A DNA stretch of 17,032 bases from an uncultured Collinsella sp. (GTDB lineage: Bacteria; Actinomycetota; Coriobacteriia; Coriobacteriales; Coriobacteriaceae), in contig URGF01000034.1 in the NCBI GenBank assembly GCA_900547285.1, positions 1 to 17,032 on the forward strand, given 5' to 3'. Of the stretch, positions 7,327-14,701 are shown in pieces. Position 1 is the stretch's first letter, and each line of letters begins with the position of its first letter. The notes under the pieces are model-generated. The model was not told the origin of the DNA. It was given only the letters and a program-made list of their open reading frames with translations, and ran no database searches. The position numbers and the translations under genes are program-made.

Positions 7327-7923
7327 CTACTTAGAGTAGAGCTCGACGATGAGCTGCTCGTTGATATCACCGCTGATCTGCTCACGCGTCGGCAGAGCGA
7401 GCACGTTACCAGACAGCTTCTCGATATCGACCTCGAGCCAGCCAGGGACCTCAAAGCGCTCGGAGGAAATCAGGGCCTCCTTGATGGGGAGGAGGTCACG
7501 GAACTTCTCGCCGACAGCGACGACGTCGCCGGCCTTGACGCGGTAGGACGGGATGTCCACGCGCTTGCCGTTCACGGTGAAGTGACCGTGACGAACGGAC
7601 TGACGAGCCTCTTTGCGGGTGCGGGCGAAGCCAAGACGGAAGACAACGTTGTCGAGGCGAGACTCAAGGATGATCATGAGGTTCTCACCGGTGACGCCGT
7701 TCATCTTACGGGCCTTGTTGAAGTAGCCGTGGAACTGCTTCTCCAGAACGCCATAAATAAACTTGACCTTCTGCTTCTCGCGCAGCTGCATGCCGTACTC
7801 AGATTCCTTGCGACGGCGCTTGGGCTGACGGATAGATTCCTTCTTGCTGCTGTAACCGAGCTCAGCGGGATCGATCCCGAGCTGACGGCAGCGCTTAAGA
7901 ACAGGAGTCCTGTCGATTGCCAT
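7327..7923 (-). CDS. rpsD: 30S ribosomal protein S4 (zinc-free form)
   Basis: This 198-residue protein is a primary binder of 16S rRNA that starts 30S assembly and contributes to decoding accuracy. The core SEYGMQLREKQKVKFIYGV, then LESRLDNVVFRLGFARTRKEARQ and GHFTVNGKRVDIPSYRVK (the S4 RNA-binding domain), are diagnostic. The N-terminus has only one cysteine (Cys12), not the four-cysteine zinc site, so this is a C-minus S4. The ATG at 7923 has AAAGGA at 7934-7939, ten bases upstream. It follows rpsK by 19 bases. In several bacteria S4 represses its own operon; no such site is evident right before this gene. Confidence 0.98.
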   Translation of the reverse strand: MAIDRTPVLKRCRQLGIDPAELGYSSKKESIRQPKRRRKESEYGMQLREKQKVKFIYGVLEKQFHGYFNKARKMNGVTGENLMIILESRLDNVVFRLGFARTRKEARQSVRHGHFTVNGKRVDIPSYRVKAGDVVAVGEKFRDLLPIKEALISSERFEVPGWLEVDIEKLSGNVLALPTREQISGDINEQLIVELYSK

Positions 7924-7942
7924 ATTGATACGATCCTTTCAG

Positions 7943-8347
7943 TTACACGCGGCGACGCTTCTTGGGGCGGCAGCCGTTGTGCGGAATGGGGGTCTTGTCC
8001 TGGATGCTCGAGACCTCGAGGCCAGCAGCCTGGAGGGAGCGGATGGCGGTCTCACGACCGGAGCCGGGGCCCTTGACGAAGACGGAAACCTTCTTCATAC
8101 CGTGCTCCATGGCCTGCTTGGCAGCAGCCTCGGCAGCCATCTGGGCAGCGAACGGCGTGGACTTACGGGAGCCCTTGAAGCCCACCTGGCCAGCCGACTT
8201 CCAGGAAATGACGTTGCCCTGGGGATCGGTGATCGAAACGATCGTGTTGTTGAACGTAGAACGAATGTGAGCCTGGCCCACGGAAATGTTCTTACGGTCC
8301 GCGCGCTTCAGACGGGCAGCGCGAACGTTCTTCTTAGCAGTAGCCAT
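7943..8347 (-). CDS. rpsK: 30S ribosomal protein S11
   Basis: This 134-residue protein forms the 30S platform near the 3' end of 16S rRNA. Family blocks are GQAHIRSTFNNTIVSITDPQ, GFKGSRKSTPFAAQ and the C-terminal KDKTPIPHNGCRP-like end (here DKTPIPHNGCRPKKRRRV). The basic N-terminus (KKNVRAARLKRADRK) is longer than the shortest forms but normal for Gram-positives. The ATG at 8347 has AGGAG at 8358-8362, partly overlapping the rpsM stop codon, which implies coupled translation with a 14-base gap. Confidence 0.98.
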   Translation of the reverse strand: MATAKKNVRAARLKRADRKNISVGQAHIRSTFNNTIVSITDPQGNVISWKSAGQVGFKGSRKSTPFAAQMAAEAAAKQAMEHGMKKVSVFVKGPGSGRETAIRSLQAAGLEVSSIQDKTPIPHNGCRPKKRRRV

Positions 8348-8361
8348 CTATCTAGCGCTCC

Positions 8362-8736
8362 TTATTTCTTCTTCTTAGCACCGATCTGACGCTTCGGGCC
8401 CTTGCGGGTACGAGCGTTAGTGTGGGTGCGCTGGCCGCGGACCGGGAGGCCCTTGCGGTGACGAAGGCCGCGGTTGCAGCCGATGTCCATAAGGCGCTTG
8501 ACGTTCTGGTTGCGCTCACGGCGGAGGTCGCCCTCAACCATGATCTGGTTCTTGTCGATATAATCGCGGATGGCGTTAACCTCATCCTCGGTGAGGTCCT
8601 TAACGCGCGTATCCACGTTAACGTTGCACTCGACGCAAATCTTCGTCGCAGTGGTGCGGCCGATGCCGTAAATGTAGGTCAGACCGATCTCAACGCGCTT
8701 CTCACGCGGGAGGTCGACACCATTAATACGGGCCAA
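8362..8736 (-). CDS. rpsM: 30S ribosomal protein S13, TTG start
   Basis: This 124-residue protein lies in the 30S head and contacts the P-site tRNA and the 50S bridge. ARINGVDLPREKRVEIGLTY at the N-terminus, GIGRTTATKICVE, and the C-terminal GLRHRKGLPVRGQRTHTNAR are diagnostic; the lysine-rich end is GPKRQIGAKKKK. The only start consistent with the conserved N-terminus is TTG at 8736. It is supported by GAGGAG at 8743-8748 with six-base spacing, and no ATG or GTG is available nearby. It follows rpmJ by 14 bases. TTG starts are uncommon in ribosomal protein genes and may tune expression. Confidence 0.97.
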   Translation of the reverse strand: MARINGVDLPREKRVEIGLTYIYGIGRTTATKICVECNVNVDTRVKDLTEDEVNAIRDYIDKNQIMVEGDLRRERNQNVKRLMDIGCNRGLRHRKGLPVRGQRTHTNARTRKGPKRQIGAKKKK

Positions 8737-8750
8737 CGTAGTCTCCTCTC

Positions 8751-8864
8751 TTAACCCTGACGCTGCTTATGACGGGGGTTCTCGCAAATGACGAGGACCT
8801 TGCCATGGCGCCTAATGATTTTGCACTTATCGCACATCTTCTTGACCGAAGGACGTACCTTCAT
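8751..8864 (-). CDS. rpmJ: 50S ribosomal protein L36 (zinc-binding form)
   Basis: This 37-residue protein begins MKVRPSVKKMCDKCKIIRRH and ends NPRHKQRQG, the full usual length. The zinc ligands Cys11, Cys14, Cys27 and His32 are all present, so this is the zinc-dependent C-plus form. The ATG at 8864 is preceded on the minus strand by AAGGAAG. It starts the alpha-operon block rpmJ-rpsM-rpsK-rpsD-rpoA-rplQ. A 150-base gap with two possible hairpins separates it from infA. Confidence 0.98.
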   Translation of the reverse strand: MKVRPSVKKMCDKCKIIRRHGKVLVICENPRHKQRQG

Positions 8865-8913
8865 CGTTCTTCCTTTCGGTAGCGCTCAAACTACTTCCCT
8901 ACTATCTACTCGC

Positions 8914-8943
8914 CCAGCCGCAGGCGTTTAAAACTATGGCTGG
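8914..8943 (-). repeat. Inverted repeat (weak hairpin) in the infA-rpmJ gap
   Basis: CCAGCC at one end pairs with GGCTGG at the other (8914-8919 with 8938-8943), a six-base perfect stem around an 18-base AT-richer loop. There is no T-run, so it is not a simple terminator. It lies 50 bases upstream of rpmJ. Confidence 0.4.
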
Positions 8944-8957
8944 TCTTCACACACAAT

Positions 8958-8989
8958 CCGACCGTAGGTTGAGCTAAGCCTGCAGTCGG
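8958..8989 (-). repeat. Inverted repeat (hairpin) in the infA-rpmJ gap
   Basis: On the minus strand CCGACTGCAGG pairs with CCTACGGTCGG over 11 positions, with one G-U pair and one mismatch, around a ten-base loop. It begins 25 bases after the infA stop codon and is not followed by T residues. With the neighbouring stem at 8914-8943 it could form a structured leader or an RNA-processing site for the rpmJ-rpsM part of the transcript. Confidence 0.5.
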
Positions 8990-9014
8990 AAATGGAGTGC
9001 GTGTATGCGTGCCG

Positions 9015-9233
9015 CTATTTGTAGCGATAGGTGATGCGGCCGCGGGTCAGGTCGTACGGGGAAAGCTCCACGACAACCCTGTCACCGGGGAGAATACGGA
9101 TGTAATTCATTCGGATCTTGCCAGAAATGTTGCACAGAACCGAATGACCGTTCTCGAGCTCGACCTTAAACATGGCGTTGGGCAACGGTTCCTTTACCGT
9201 ACCCTCGAGCTCAATTGCGTCTTCCTTCTTCAC
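9015..9233 (-). CDS. infA: Translation initiation factor IF-1
   Basis: This is a 72-residue OB-fold protein that binds the 30S A site during initiation. KKEDAIELEGTVKEPLPNAM, FKVELENGHSVLCNISGKIR and ILPGDRVVVELSPYDLTRG are IF1 blocks, and the length equals the family norm. I chose the GTG at 9233 because it gives the usual M-K-K-E start. A TTG at 9239 would add two residues and is closer to the weak GAGAAAG at 9244-9250 (four bases versus ten), so the start is not settled. It lies between map (104 bases) and rpmJ (150 bases), larger gaps than elsewhere in the operon. Confidence 0.95.
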   Translation of the reverse strand: MKKEDAIELEGTVKEPLPNAMFKVELENGHSVLCNISGKIRMNYIRILPGDRVVVELSPYDLTRGRITYRYK

Positions 9234-9272
9234 AAGCAATCATCTTTCTCTAGAAAACGACAGCGATTGAGT

Positions 9273-9301
9273 ATTCTACAACACGTATGCACGCATCGTA
9301 A
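9273..9301 (-). promoter_or_regulatory. Candidate internal promoter upstream of infA
   Basis: TAGAAT at 9273-9278 (5 of 6 to the -10 consensus) has TTACGA at 9296-9301 as a weak -35 (3 of 6) with a 17-base spacer on the minus strand. The 104-base map-infA gap leaves room for a promoter. The weak -35 makes this tentative. Confidence 0.3.
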
Positions 9302-9337
9302 TAACTTCGTAATGGCTCCACAACTAAATGGAACTTG

Positions 9338-10126
9338 TTACATTTCTCCGCCTTGGAGGGAGCACCAAGCACCTTGGGCATCCGTGGTGAGAATCACCGG
9401 ACCGTCATTGGTAATGGCGACGGTGTTCTCGTAGTGCGCGGCGGGCAGGTGATCGTTGGTCGTAACAATCCAACCGTCGGAGCCCGTGCTCACATGGTTG
9501 GAACCCATCGTAACCATCGGCTCGATGGCAATGACCATGCCGGCCTGGAGGCGAACGCCCCTCCCCTTCTTTCCATAGTTAGGAACGTTGGGGTCCTCGT
9601 GCATCACGCGGCCAATGCCATGGCCTACATAATCACGAAGCACACCGTAACCGTGAGACTCGGCGAGGGATTGAACGGCATAACCGACGTCCCCGATATG
9701 GTTACCGGGAACAGCCTGCTCGATGGCAGCCTTAAGGCAATCGCGCGTGACCTCGCACAAAGCCTTGGCTTCGGGCGTGGGGGTGCCGACGAAAAACGTC
9801 CAAGCGTTATCGCCGACCCAACCGTCGACAACGGCTCCCGTATCGATGGAGATGATATCGCCATCGCGCAGGATCATGTCGGGGTTGGGAATACCGTGGA
9901 CCACGGCATCGTTGATCGATGCGCAAATGGTCCCCGGGAACCCGCCGTAACCCTTAAAGGCCGGGGTGCCGCCATGCATGCGGATAATCTGCTCCGCGAG
10001 CTGATCGAGCTCAAAGGTGGAAACGCCGGGGCGCACCATGGCTCCAACGTGGCGGAGCGCCATCTTAGATAGCGCTCCTGCCTTCTTCATCTGCTCGATT
10101 TGCGTTGCAGACTTAATCTTGATCAT
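9338..10126 (-). CDS. map: Methionine aminopeptidase, type I
   Basis: This 262-residue enzyme removes the initiator methionine from nascent proteins. All five metal ligands of the pita-bread fold are in place: Asp95 and Asp106 (SIDTG and VGDNAWTF), His169 in GHGIG, Glu202 in IEPM and Glu233 in ENTV. The substrate-contact histidines His77 (VVHGIP) and His176 are also present. There is no N-terminal zinc-finger extension, so it is type Ia. The ATG at 10126 overlaps the adk stop codon by four bases (ATGA), indicating translational coupling. The order secY-adk-map-infA is typical of Gram-positive spc operons. Confidence 0.98.
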   Translation of the reverse strand: MIKIKSATQIEQMKKAGALSKMALRHVGAMVRPGVSTFELDQLAEQIIRMHGGTPAFKGYGGFPGTICASINDAVVHGIPNPDMILRDGDIISIDTGAVVDGWVGDNAWTFFVGTPTPEAKALCEVTRDCLKAAIEQAVPGNHIGDVGYAVQSLAESHGYGVLRDYVGHGIGRVMHEDPNVPNYGKKGRGVRLQAGMVIAIEPMVTMGSNHVSTGSDGWIVTTNDHLPAAHYENTVAITNDGPVILTTDAQGAWCSLQGGEM

Positions 10127-10749
10127 AGACCGAGAGCCTCTTTGACATCCCCGTACACGGTCTCGCGAGCCTGGTCACCGTTGACCGACTTGAGCAGACC
10201 CTGGCCACGATAGTAGTCGACGAGCGGGCTCGTGGACTTCTCGTAGACGTCGAGACGGTTCTTGATGGTCTCGGGCTTGTCGTCGTCGCGCTGATACATC
10301 TCGCCGCCACACTTGGGGCAGGTAGCATCGGCAGCGGTGCCGGTGTAACCGCATGCGCGGCAGGTGCGACGCGAAGACAGACGATCGATAATGACCTCGG
10401 GGGCCACATCGACCAGAAGGGCGCAGTCGATCTCGCGACCCATGGCGGAGAGCTCGGAATCGAGCGTCACAGCCTGGGCGGTGTTGCGCGGGAAGCCGTC
10501 GAGGATGAAGCCCTGCTGGGCGTCATCGGCGGCAAGGCGCTCCTTGACAAGGTCGATCACGAGCTGGTCGGGAACGAGCTCGCCAGCGTCCATGTACTTC
10601 TTAGCCTGAATACCAAGCTCGGTGCCACCCTTGACGGCAGCACGCAGCAGGTCGCCCGTGGAAATATGGGCAACGCCAAACTCGGCGACGAGCTCCTGTG
10701 CGACGGTGCCCTTACCGGCACCCGGAGCTCCGAGCAATACGAGGTTCAT
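10123..10749 (-). CDS. adk: Adenylate kinase, zinc-binding LID type
   Basis: This 208-residue cytosolic enzyme interconverts ATP plus AMP and two ADP. The P-loop GAPGAGKGT is at residues 7-15, the NMP-binding segment has STGDLLRAA, and DGFPRN is at 84-89. The LID domain (about 122-160) carries four cysteines, Cys130-x2-Cys133 and Cys144-x2-Cys147, a structural zinc site known from Gram-positive enzymes. I chose the ATG at 10749 because AGGAGG lies at 10757-10762, seven bases away; a TTG two codons earlier is also in frame. It is 18 bases after secY and overlaps map by four bases. Confidence 0.98.
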   Translation of the reverse strand: MNLVLLGAPGAGKGTVAQELVAEFGVAHISTGDLLRAAVKGGTELGIQAKKYMDAGELVPDQLVIDLVKERLAADDAQQGFILDGFPRNTAQAVTLDSELSAMGREIDCALLVDVAPEVIIDRLSSRRTCRACGYTGTAADATCPKCGGEMYQRDDDKPETIKNRLDVYEKSTSPLVDYYRGQGLLKSVNGDQARETVYGDVKEALGL

Positions 10750-10767
10750 GAGCAATCCTCCTCTAGC

Positions 10768-12054
10768 CTATTTAAAGAATCCATCGTAATCATACATCTT
10801 GATCTGGCCTTCGAGCTTATCGACCGTGTCGAGCACGACGCCGACCATGATGAGGATGGACGTGCCGCCAAATGCCTGAATCAGCTGGTTACCCGTGAAG
10901 GAGAAGATGATCGAAGGCACGATGGCGATGAGCGCCAAAAAGACAGCGCTGGGAAGCGTGATCTTGTTGAGCGCGTTCTTGATGTAGGCCGCGGTAGCCC
11001 TACCCGGACGCACGCCCGGAATAAAGCCGCCCTGCTTCTTAAGGTTGTCGGCTGTGTCATCGGGGTTGAACACCATGGAGGTGTAGAAGTACGCGAAGAA
11101 CACGATAAGGACAACGTTAAGCACCCAGTTGAGCCAGCCGCGCGAAAGCGCAGAGGCAACTGCCTGGATCCAGCCGATGCCGGGGAAGAACACGGCAATC
11201 TGAGCCGGGAAGTACAGCAGCGCCGAAGCGAAGATGATCGGCACGACACCCGCGGTGTTGACCTTGATGGGCAGGTAGGTAGTCTGGCCACCCATCATGC
11301 GACGGCCCACGACGCGCTTAGCGTAGGAGACCGGGATGCGGCGCTGGCCGCGCTCAAGGAAAACAATCAGCGGGATAACCAGCAGGATGATGGCGCAGAT
11401 GATCACCATGGTGATGATGCCACCGGCATTGCCCTCGGTGCTGGAGAAGATAGCCTGCGGCAGACCGGCCATGATGTTCGCAAAGATGATCAGCGACATG
11501 CCATTGCCGATACCGCGCTGGGTGATGAGCTCACCAATCCACATGATCAGCATGGCGCCCGCGGTGAGCGTACCGACGATCATGAGGTCGAAGATGATCT
11601 CGGGAGCGCCGGCGCCATTAAAGCTGATGCCGAAGCTCTTAAAGAGGAAGAGGTAACCCACGGAGTTGAGGATTGCCAGAGCCAGGGTGAGGTAACGCGA
11701 ATACTGCGTAATCTTGGTCTGACCGACCTCGCCCTCGCGGGCAAGCTCATGCAGGGAAGGCACGACGGCCTGGAGCATCTGGAGGATGATCGAGCTGGTG
11801 ATGTAAGGCATGATGCCCAGCGAAAACACCGACACATAGCTCAACGCGCCGCCAGAGAAAAGATTCAGGAGGGCCATAGCACCTGCGGCGACCGAATTGT
11901 TATCGGTCGAGAAAAGGCCCAGCATCCCCTGGAAGGGAATGCCGGGCACAGGAACGTGCGCACCAATGCGGTACACGACGAGCATAGCTATGGTAAAAAG
12001 AATCTTTTCGCGCAATTCTTTGATGCGGAAAGCATTCTTAAGACCATTTAGCAC
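10768..12054 (-). CDS. secY: Preprotein translocase subunit SecY
   Basis: This 428-residue protein is the channel subunit of the Sec translocon, with ten membrane helices expected for the family; many hydrophobic segments are visible, the first at about residues 17-35. Diagnostic stretches are YRIGAHVPVPGI near the N-terminus, the plug-region FSGGALSYVSVFSLGIMPYI, and QTTYLPIKVNTAGVVPIIFA in the fifth cytoplasmic loop to TM7 region. The start is GTG at 12054, overlapping the end of rplO by seven bases, so translation is probably coupled. Position after rplO is conserved in bacteria. It works with SecE, SecG and SecA encoded elsewhere. Confidence 0.98.
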   Translation of the reverse strand: MLNGLKNAFRIKELREKILFTIAMLVVYRIGAHVPVPGIPFQGMLGLFSTDNNSVAAGAMALLNLFSGGALSYVSVFSLGIMPYITSSIILQMLQAVVPSLHELAREGEVGQTKITQYSRYLTLALAILNSVGYLFLFKSFGISFNGAGAPEIIFDLMIVGTLTAGAMLIMWIGELITQRGIGNGMSLIIFANIMAGLPQAIFSSTEGNAGGIITMVIICAIILLVIPLIVFLERGQRRIPVSYAKRVVGRRMMGGQTTYLPIKVNTAGVVPIIFASALLYFPAQIAVFFPGIGWIQAVASALSRGWLNWVLNVVLIVFFAYFYTSMVFNPDDTADNLKKQGGFIPGVRPGRATAAYIKNALNKITLPSAVFLALIAIVPSIIFSFTGNQLIQAFGGTSILIMVGVVLDTVDKLEGQIKMYDYDGFFK

Positions 12055-12497
12055 GGCAGCTCGACCTTTCCGCCGGCGGCCTCGATCTTGGCCTGCGCAG
12101 AAGCGCTGACCTTGTCGACCTTGACCGTGAACTTCTTGGTGAGCTCACCATTGCCGAGCACCTTGACGGGCTCGAACTCGCTCTTGGTGATGCGAGCGGC
12201 CTTAAGAGCGGCACCGTCGATCACAACGCCGTCCTCGAACTTACGCTCGAGACGCTCAACGTTAACAGCGGTGTACTCGATACGACGGGGGTTGCGGAAG
12301 CCCGGAAGCTTGGGCAGGCGCATAGCCAGCGGAGTCTGGCCACCCTCGAAGCCGGCACCCTTGGTGCCACCAGAGCGGGAACCCTGGCCCTTCTGGCCGC
12401 GGCCAGAAGTGGTGCCGTGACCCGAAGAATTGCCACGGCCGACGCGCTTGCGGTTCTTGGTGGAACCGGGCGCGGGAGTAAGATCGTGAAGCTGCAT
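12048..12497 (-). CDS. rplO: 50S ribosomal protein L15
   Basis: This 149-residue protein has the glycine-rich N-terminal extension that threads into 23S rRNA (RVGRGNSSGHGTTSGRGQKG and onward to GGQTPLAMRLPKLPGF). The C-terminal globular half has VKVLGNGELTKKFTVKVD and SASAQAKIEAAGG. The ATG at 12497 is three bases from the rpmD stop. The final seven bases overlap the start of secY, the usual arrangement. Confidence 0.97.
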   Translation of the reverse strand: MQLHDLTPAPGSTKNRKRVGRGNSSGHGTTSGRGQKGQGSRSGGTKGAGFEGGQTPLAMRLPKLPGFRNPRRIEYTAVNVERLERKFEDGVVIDGAALKAARITKSEFEPVKVLGNGELTKKFTVKVDKVSASAQAKIEAAGGKVELPC

Positions 12498-12500
12498 TTG

Positions 12501-12683
12501 CTACTCCTCTACAATCTCGACAAGGTGCTTGACCTTGAAGATCATGCCGCGGACGGACTCGTTGTCAGCAATCTCGCGAACCTCGCGGATCCTGTGGAGA
12601 CCGAGGGCACGGACAGTACGGACCTGGTCCTGCTTGCAACCGTTGGTGCTGCGGACCTGCTTGATCTTGATGGTGTCAGCCAT
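12501..12683 (-). CDS. rpmD: 50S ribosomal protein L30
   Basis: This 60-residue protein has the short bacterial L30 form: IKIKQVRSTNGCKQDQVRTV, then LGLHRIREVREIADNESVRG and the C-terminal KVKHLVEIVEE. The ATG at 12683 is two bases after the rpsE stop codon and the stop is three bases before rplO, so the three genes are tightly coupled. The length and order are standard for the spc operon. Confidence 0.97.
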   Translation of the reverse strand: MADTIKIKQVRSTNGCKQDQVRTVRALGLHRIREVREIADNESVRGMIFKVKHLVEIVEE

Positions 12684-12685
12684 GC

Positions 12686-13210
12686 TTAGTTCTCCTTACC
12701 GACGAACATCTCGGAGACCGTCAGGCCACGGCGAGCCGCGACGTCCTCAGGGCTGGAGAGCTCCTTGAGGCCCTCGACGGCAGCCTTGATGATGTTGAGG
12801 CCGTTGTCGGTACCGAGGGACTTGGACAGGACGTTCTTGATGCCAGCAAGCTCAAAGAGGGGACGCACAGCGCCGCCGGCGATAACGCCGGTACCCTCGA
12901 CAGCGGGCTTGATGATGATGCGGCCGGCACCAAAGTGGCCGAGAACCTCGTGCGGGATGGTGCCCTGCTCGGTCACCGGCACGTGGAACATGTTCTTCTT
13001 GGCATCGAGAGATGCCTTGGAGATGGCCATGGGCACCTCAGCGGACTTGCCCATGCCAACGCCGACGTTGCCCTTGCCGTCGCCAACGACGACGAGAGCG
13101 ACGAGGCTCATGCGACGACCACCCTTGACGGTCTTCGACACGCGGTTGATGTAAACGACGCGCTCCTCGAACTCGGAGGCCTCGCGCTGCTGCTTCTGAT
13201 TACGAGCCAT
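12686..13210 (-). CDS. rpsE: 30S ribosomal protein S5
   Basis: This 174-residue protein sits on the solvent side of the 30S and helps with mRNA unwinding and fidelity. The S5 N-terminal RNA-binding domain shows EERVVYINRVSKTVKGGRRM and VGDGKGNVGVGMGKSAEV. The C-terminal domain has GRIIIKPAVEGTGVIAGGAV and VLSKSLGTDNGLNIIKA. The ATG at 13210 is preceded by GGAGG at 13221-13225, which overlaps the rplR stop codon. The gap to rplR is 14 bases. Confidence 0.98.
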   Translation of the reverse strand: MARNQKQQREASEFEERVVYINRVSKTVKGGRRMSLVALVVVGDGKGNVGVGMGKSAEVPMAISKASLDAKKNMFHVPVTEQGTIPHEVLGHFGAGRIIIKPAVEGTGVIAGGAVRPLFELAGIKNVLSKSLGTDNGLNIIKAAVEGLKELSSPEDVAARRGLTVSEMFVGKEN

Positions 13211-13224
13211 GTGCTACATACCTC

Positions 13225-13593
13225 CTAGAACTCGAGACCGGCGGCACGAGCACCGTCGGCGAGGGCCTTGACGCGGCCATGGTAGATACGGCCACCGCGA
13301 TCGAAGGCGACCTTGGTGATGCCGGCCTCGATGGCGCGCTTGCCAACGAGCTGACCGACCTTCTCCGCAGCCTCCTTGTTCGAGGTGTGGGTGCCCTTGA
13401 ACTCGGCCTCGAGGGTCGAGGCGGAGACGAGCGTCAGGCTGGAGCCCTTGCTGTCGTCGATGATCTGGGCATAGATGTTGGCGTTAGTACGGGTCACGCG
13501 AAGACGCGGACGCTCGGAGGTACCCGAGACCTTGCCGCGAACACGACGCTGACGACGCTTGAGGCCTTCCAGCTTCGCCTTATGCTTGTTCAT
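13225..13593 (-). CDS. rplR: 50S ribosomal protein L18
   Basis: This 122-residue protein binds 5S rRNA together with L5. The basic N-terminus (HKAKLEGLKRRQRRVRGKV) is followed by SERPRLRVTRTNANIYAQII, and the C-terminus has VAFDRGGRIYHGRVKALADG, a hallmark of L18. The ATG at 13593 has AGGAG about seven bases upstream. A 75-base gap containing a perfect hairpin separates it from rplF. Confidence 0.98.
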   Translation of the reverse strand: MNKHKAKLEGLKRRQRRVRGKVSGTSERPRLRVTRTNANIYAQIIDDSKGSSLTLVSASTLEAEFKGTHTSNKEAAEKVGQLVGKRAIEAGITKVAFDRGGRIYHGRVKALADGARAAGLEF

Positions 13594-13621
13594 ACGTAAA
13601 CTCCTAAAAAGGTTGATCTTG

Positions 13622-13643
13622 CCAGCACCTGACGGGGTGCTGG
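13622..13643 (-). repeat. Hairpin in the rplF-rplR gap
   Basis: CCAGCACC and GGTGCTGG (13622-13629 and 13636-13643) form a perfect eight-base stem with a six-base loop, midway between rplF and rplR. No T-run follows on the minus strand (CAAGATC), so full termination is not expected; partial attenuation, pausing or RNA processing is possible. Confidence 0.6.
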
Positions 13644-13668
13644 TCTTATGCGAGTGAGTCGGTTACGA

Positions 13669-14205
13669 CTACTTGGCGGCCTTACCCAGCTTGCGGCGGA
13701 TGTGCTCGCCAACGTAGTGGATACCCTTGCCCTTGTAAGGCTCGGGAGGACGATGGCCGCGGATCTCAGCGGCGATCTGACCGACCTGCTGCTTGTTGAT
13801 ACCCTTGACGTTCACGTGGGTGTTGTCGGGAACCTCGAAGGTGATGCCCTCGGGAGCCTCGACGATCACGGGGTGCGAGAAGCCCAGGGAGAACTCGAGG
13901 TTCTTGCCCTTCTGCTGCACGCGGTAACCGACGCCGGCGAGCTCGAGCTTCTTCTCGAAGCCCTCGGAAACGCCAACAACCATGTTGTGGATGAGGGCAC
14001 GGGTGAGGCCGTGGCGGGCACGGGTCTCACGCTCGTCGTCGGGACGGGAAACGGTGAGGACGTTGTCCTCGACGTTGATAGCGAGCTTCTCAAAGACATC
14101 GAGCTCGAGCTGGCCCTTGGGGCCCTTGACGACAACGTTGTTGCCGTTGACTGCCACTTCGACTCCGGCGGGAATCTGGACAGGCTTATTACCGATACGA
14201 GACAC
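13669..14205 (-). CDS. rplF: 50S ribosomal protein L6
   Basis: This 178-residue protein lies near the factor-binding site of the 50S. SRIGNKPVQIPAGVEVAVNG opens the protein and two repeated alpha/beta domains follow, with LELAGVGYRVQQKGKNLEF-like sequence in the middle. The C-terminal signature RGHRPPEPYKGKGIHYVGE is diagnostic. The start is GTG at 14205, with AAGGAG ending six bases upstream. It is 33 bases after rpsH. Confidence 0.98.
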   Translation of the reverse strand: MSRIGNKPVQIPAGVEVAVNGNNVVVKGPKGQLELDVFEKLAINVEDNVLTVSRPDDERETRARHGLTRALIHNMVVGVSEGFEKKLELAGVGYRVQQKGKNLEFSLGFSHPVIVEAPEGITFEVPDNTHVNVKGINKQQVGQIAAEIRGHRPPEPYKGKGIHYVGEHIRRKLGKAAK

Positions 14206-14238
14206 GGTGATCTCCTTTCCTTCTACCTACCGAGCGAA

Positions 14239-14637
14239 TTACCAGACGTAAGCGATGATCTCGCCGCCGACGTTGTGCTTGCGAGCATCGCGGTCGGTCA
14301 TGACGCCATGGCTGGTGGAAATAATGGCGGTACCAAGGCCACCGCGGACGCGGGGCATGTCGGCAACGCCGGTGTACTTACGCAGGCCCGGCTTGGAAAT
14401 GCGGCGGATGCCGTTGATGACCTTGGCCTTCTTGGGACCATACTTAAGCGTGATGTGCAGAGTCTTCTGGGGAACGGTGTCCTCGACATCGTAGCCCTCG
14501 ATGTAGCCCTCCTCGTGCAGAACACGAGCGATCTCGACGAGCTTCTTGCTGCTCGGCATGGAGACCGTGGCCTTGTTCACAGAGTTAGCGTTACGGATGC
14601 GCGTAAGCATATCTGCGATCGGGTCTGTAAGGTTCAT
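14239..14637 (-). CDS. rpsH: 30S ribosomal protein S8
   Basis: This 132-residue protein binds the central domain of 16S rRNA. DPIADMLTRIRNANSVNK at the N-terminus and the C-terminal LGTAIISTSHGVMTDRDARK are diagnostic. In E. coli S8 represses the spc operon by binding mRNA near the rplX-rplE junction; that junction is missing here, so such control would have to use a different site. The ATG at 14637 has AAGGAG upstream on the minus strand. The gap to rpsN is 119 bases. Confidence 0.98.
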   Translation of the reverse strand: MNLTDPIADMLTRIRNANSVNKATVSMPSSKKLVEIARVLHEEGYIEGYDVEDTVPQKTLHITLKYGPKKAKVINGIRRISKPGLRKYTGVADMPRVRGGLGTAIISTSHGVMTDRDARKHNVGGEIIAYVW

Positions 14638-14678
14638 ACAGATTCTCCTTCGTTCTTGATGAACACGTGCTCTTGGTT

Positions 14679-14701
14679 CTTCGCCGCCCTTAACGGCAAA
14701 G
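14679..14701 (-). repeat. Hairpin in the rpsN-rpsH gap
   Basis: On the minus strand CTTTGCCG pairs with CGGCGAAG (one G-U pair) around a seven-base loop. It lies about 40 bases upstream of rpsH within a 119-base gap. No T-run follows on the minus strand. On the plus strand a CCTTTTT run follows, but no plus-strand gene needs it. Confidence 0.5.

Noticed and set aside
10666..12051. Long plus-strand open frame opposite adk and secY
   Set aside because: Antisense shadow of conserved genes; the product is rich in His, Asp and Arg, as expected from reading membrane-protein codons backwards.
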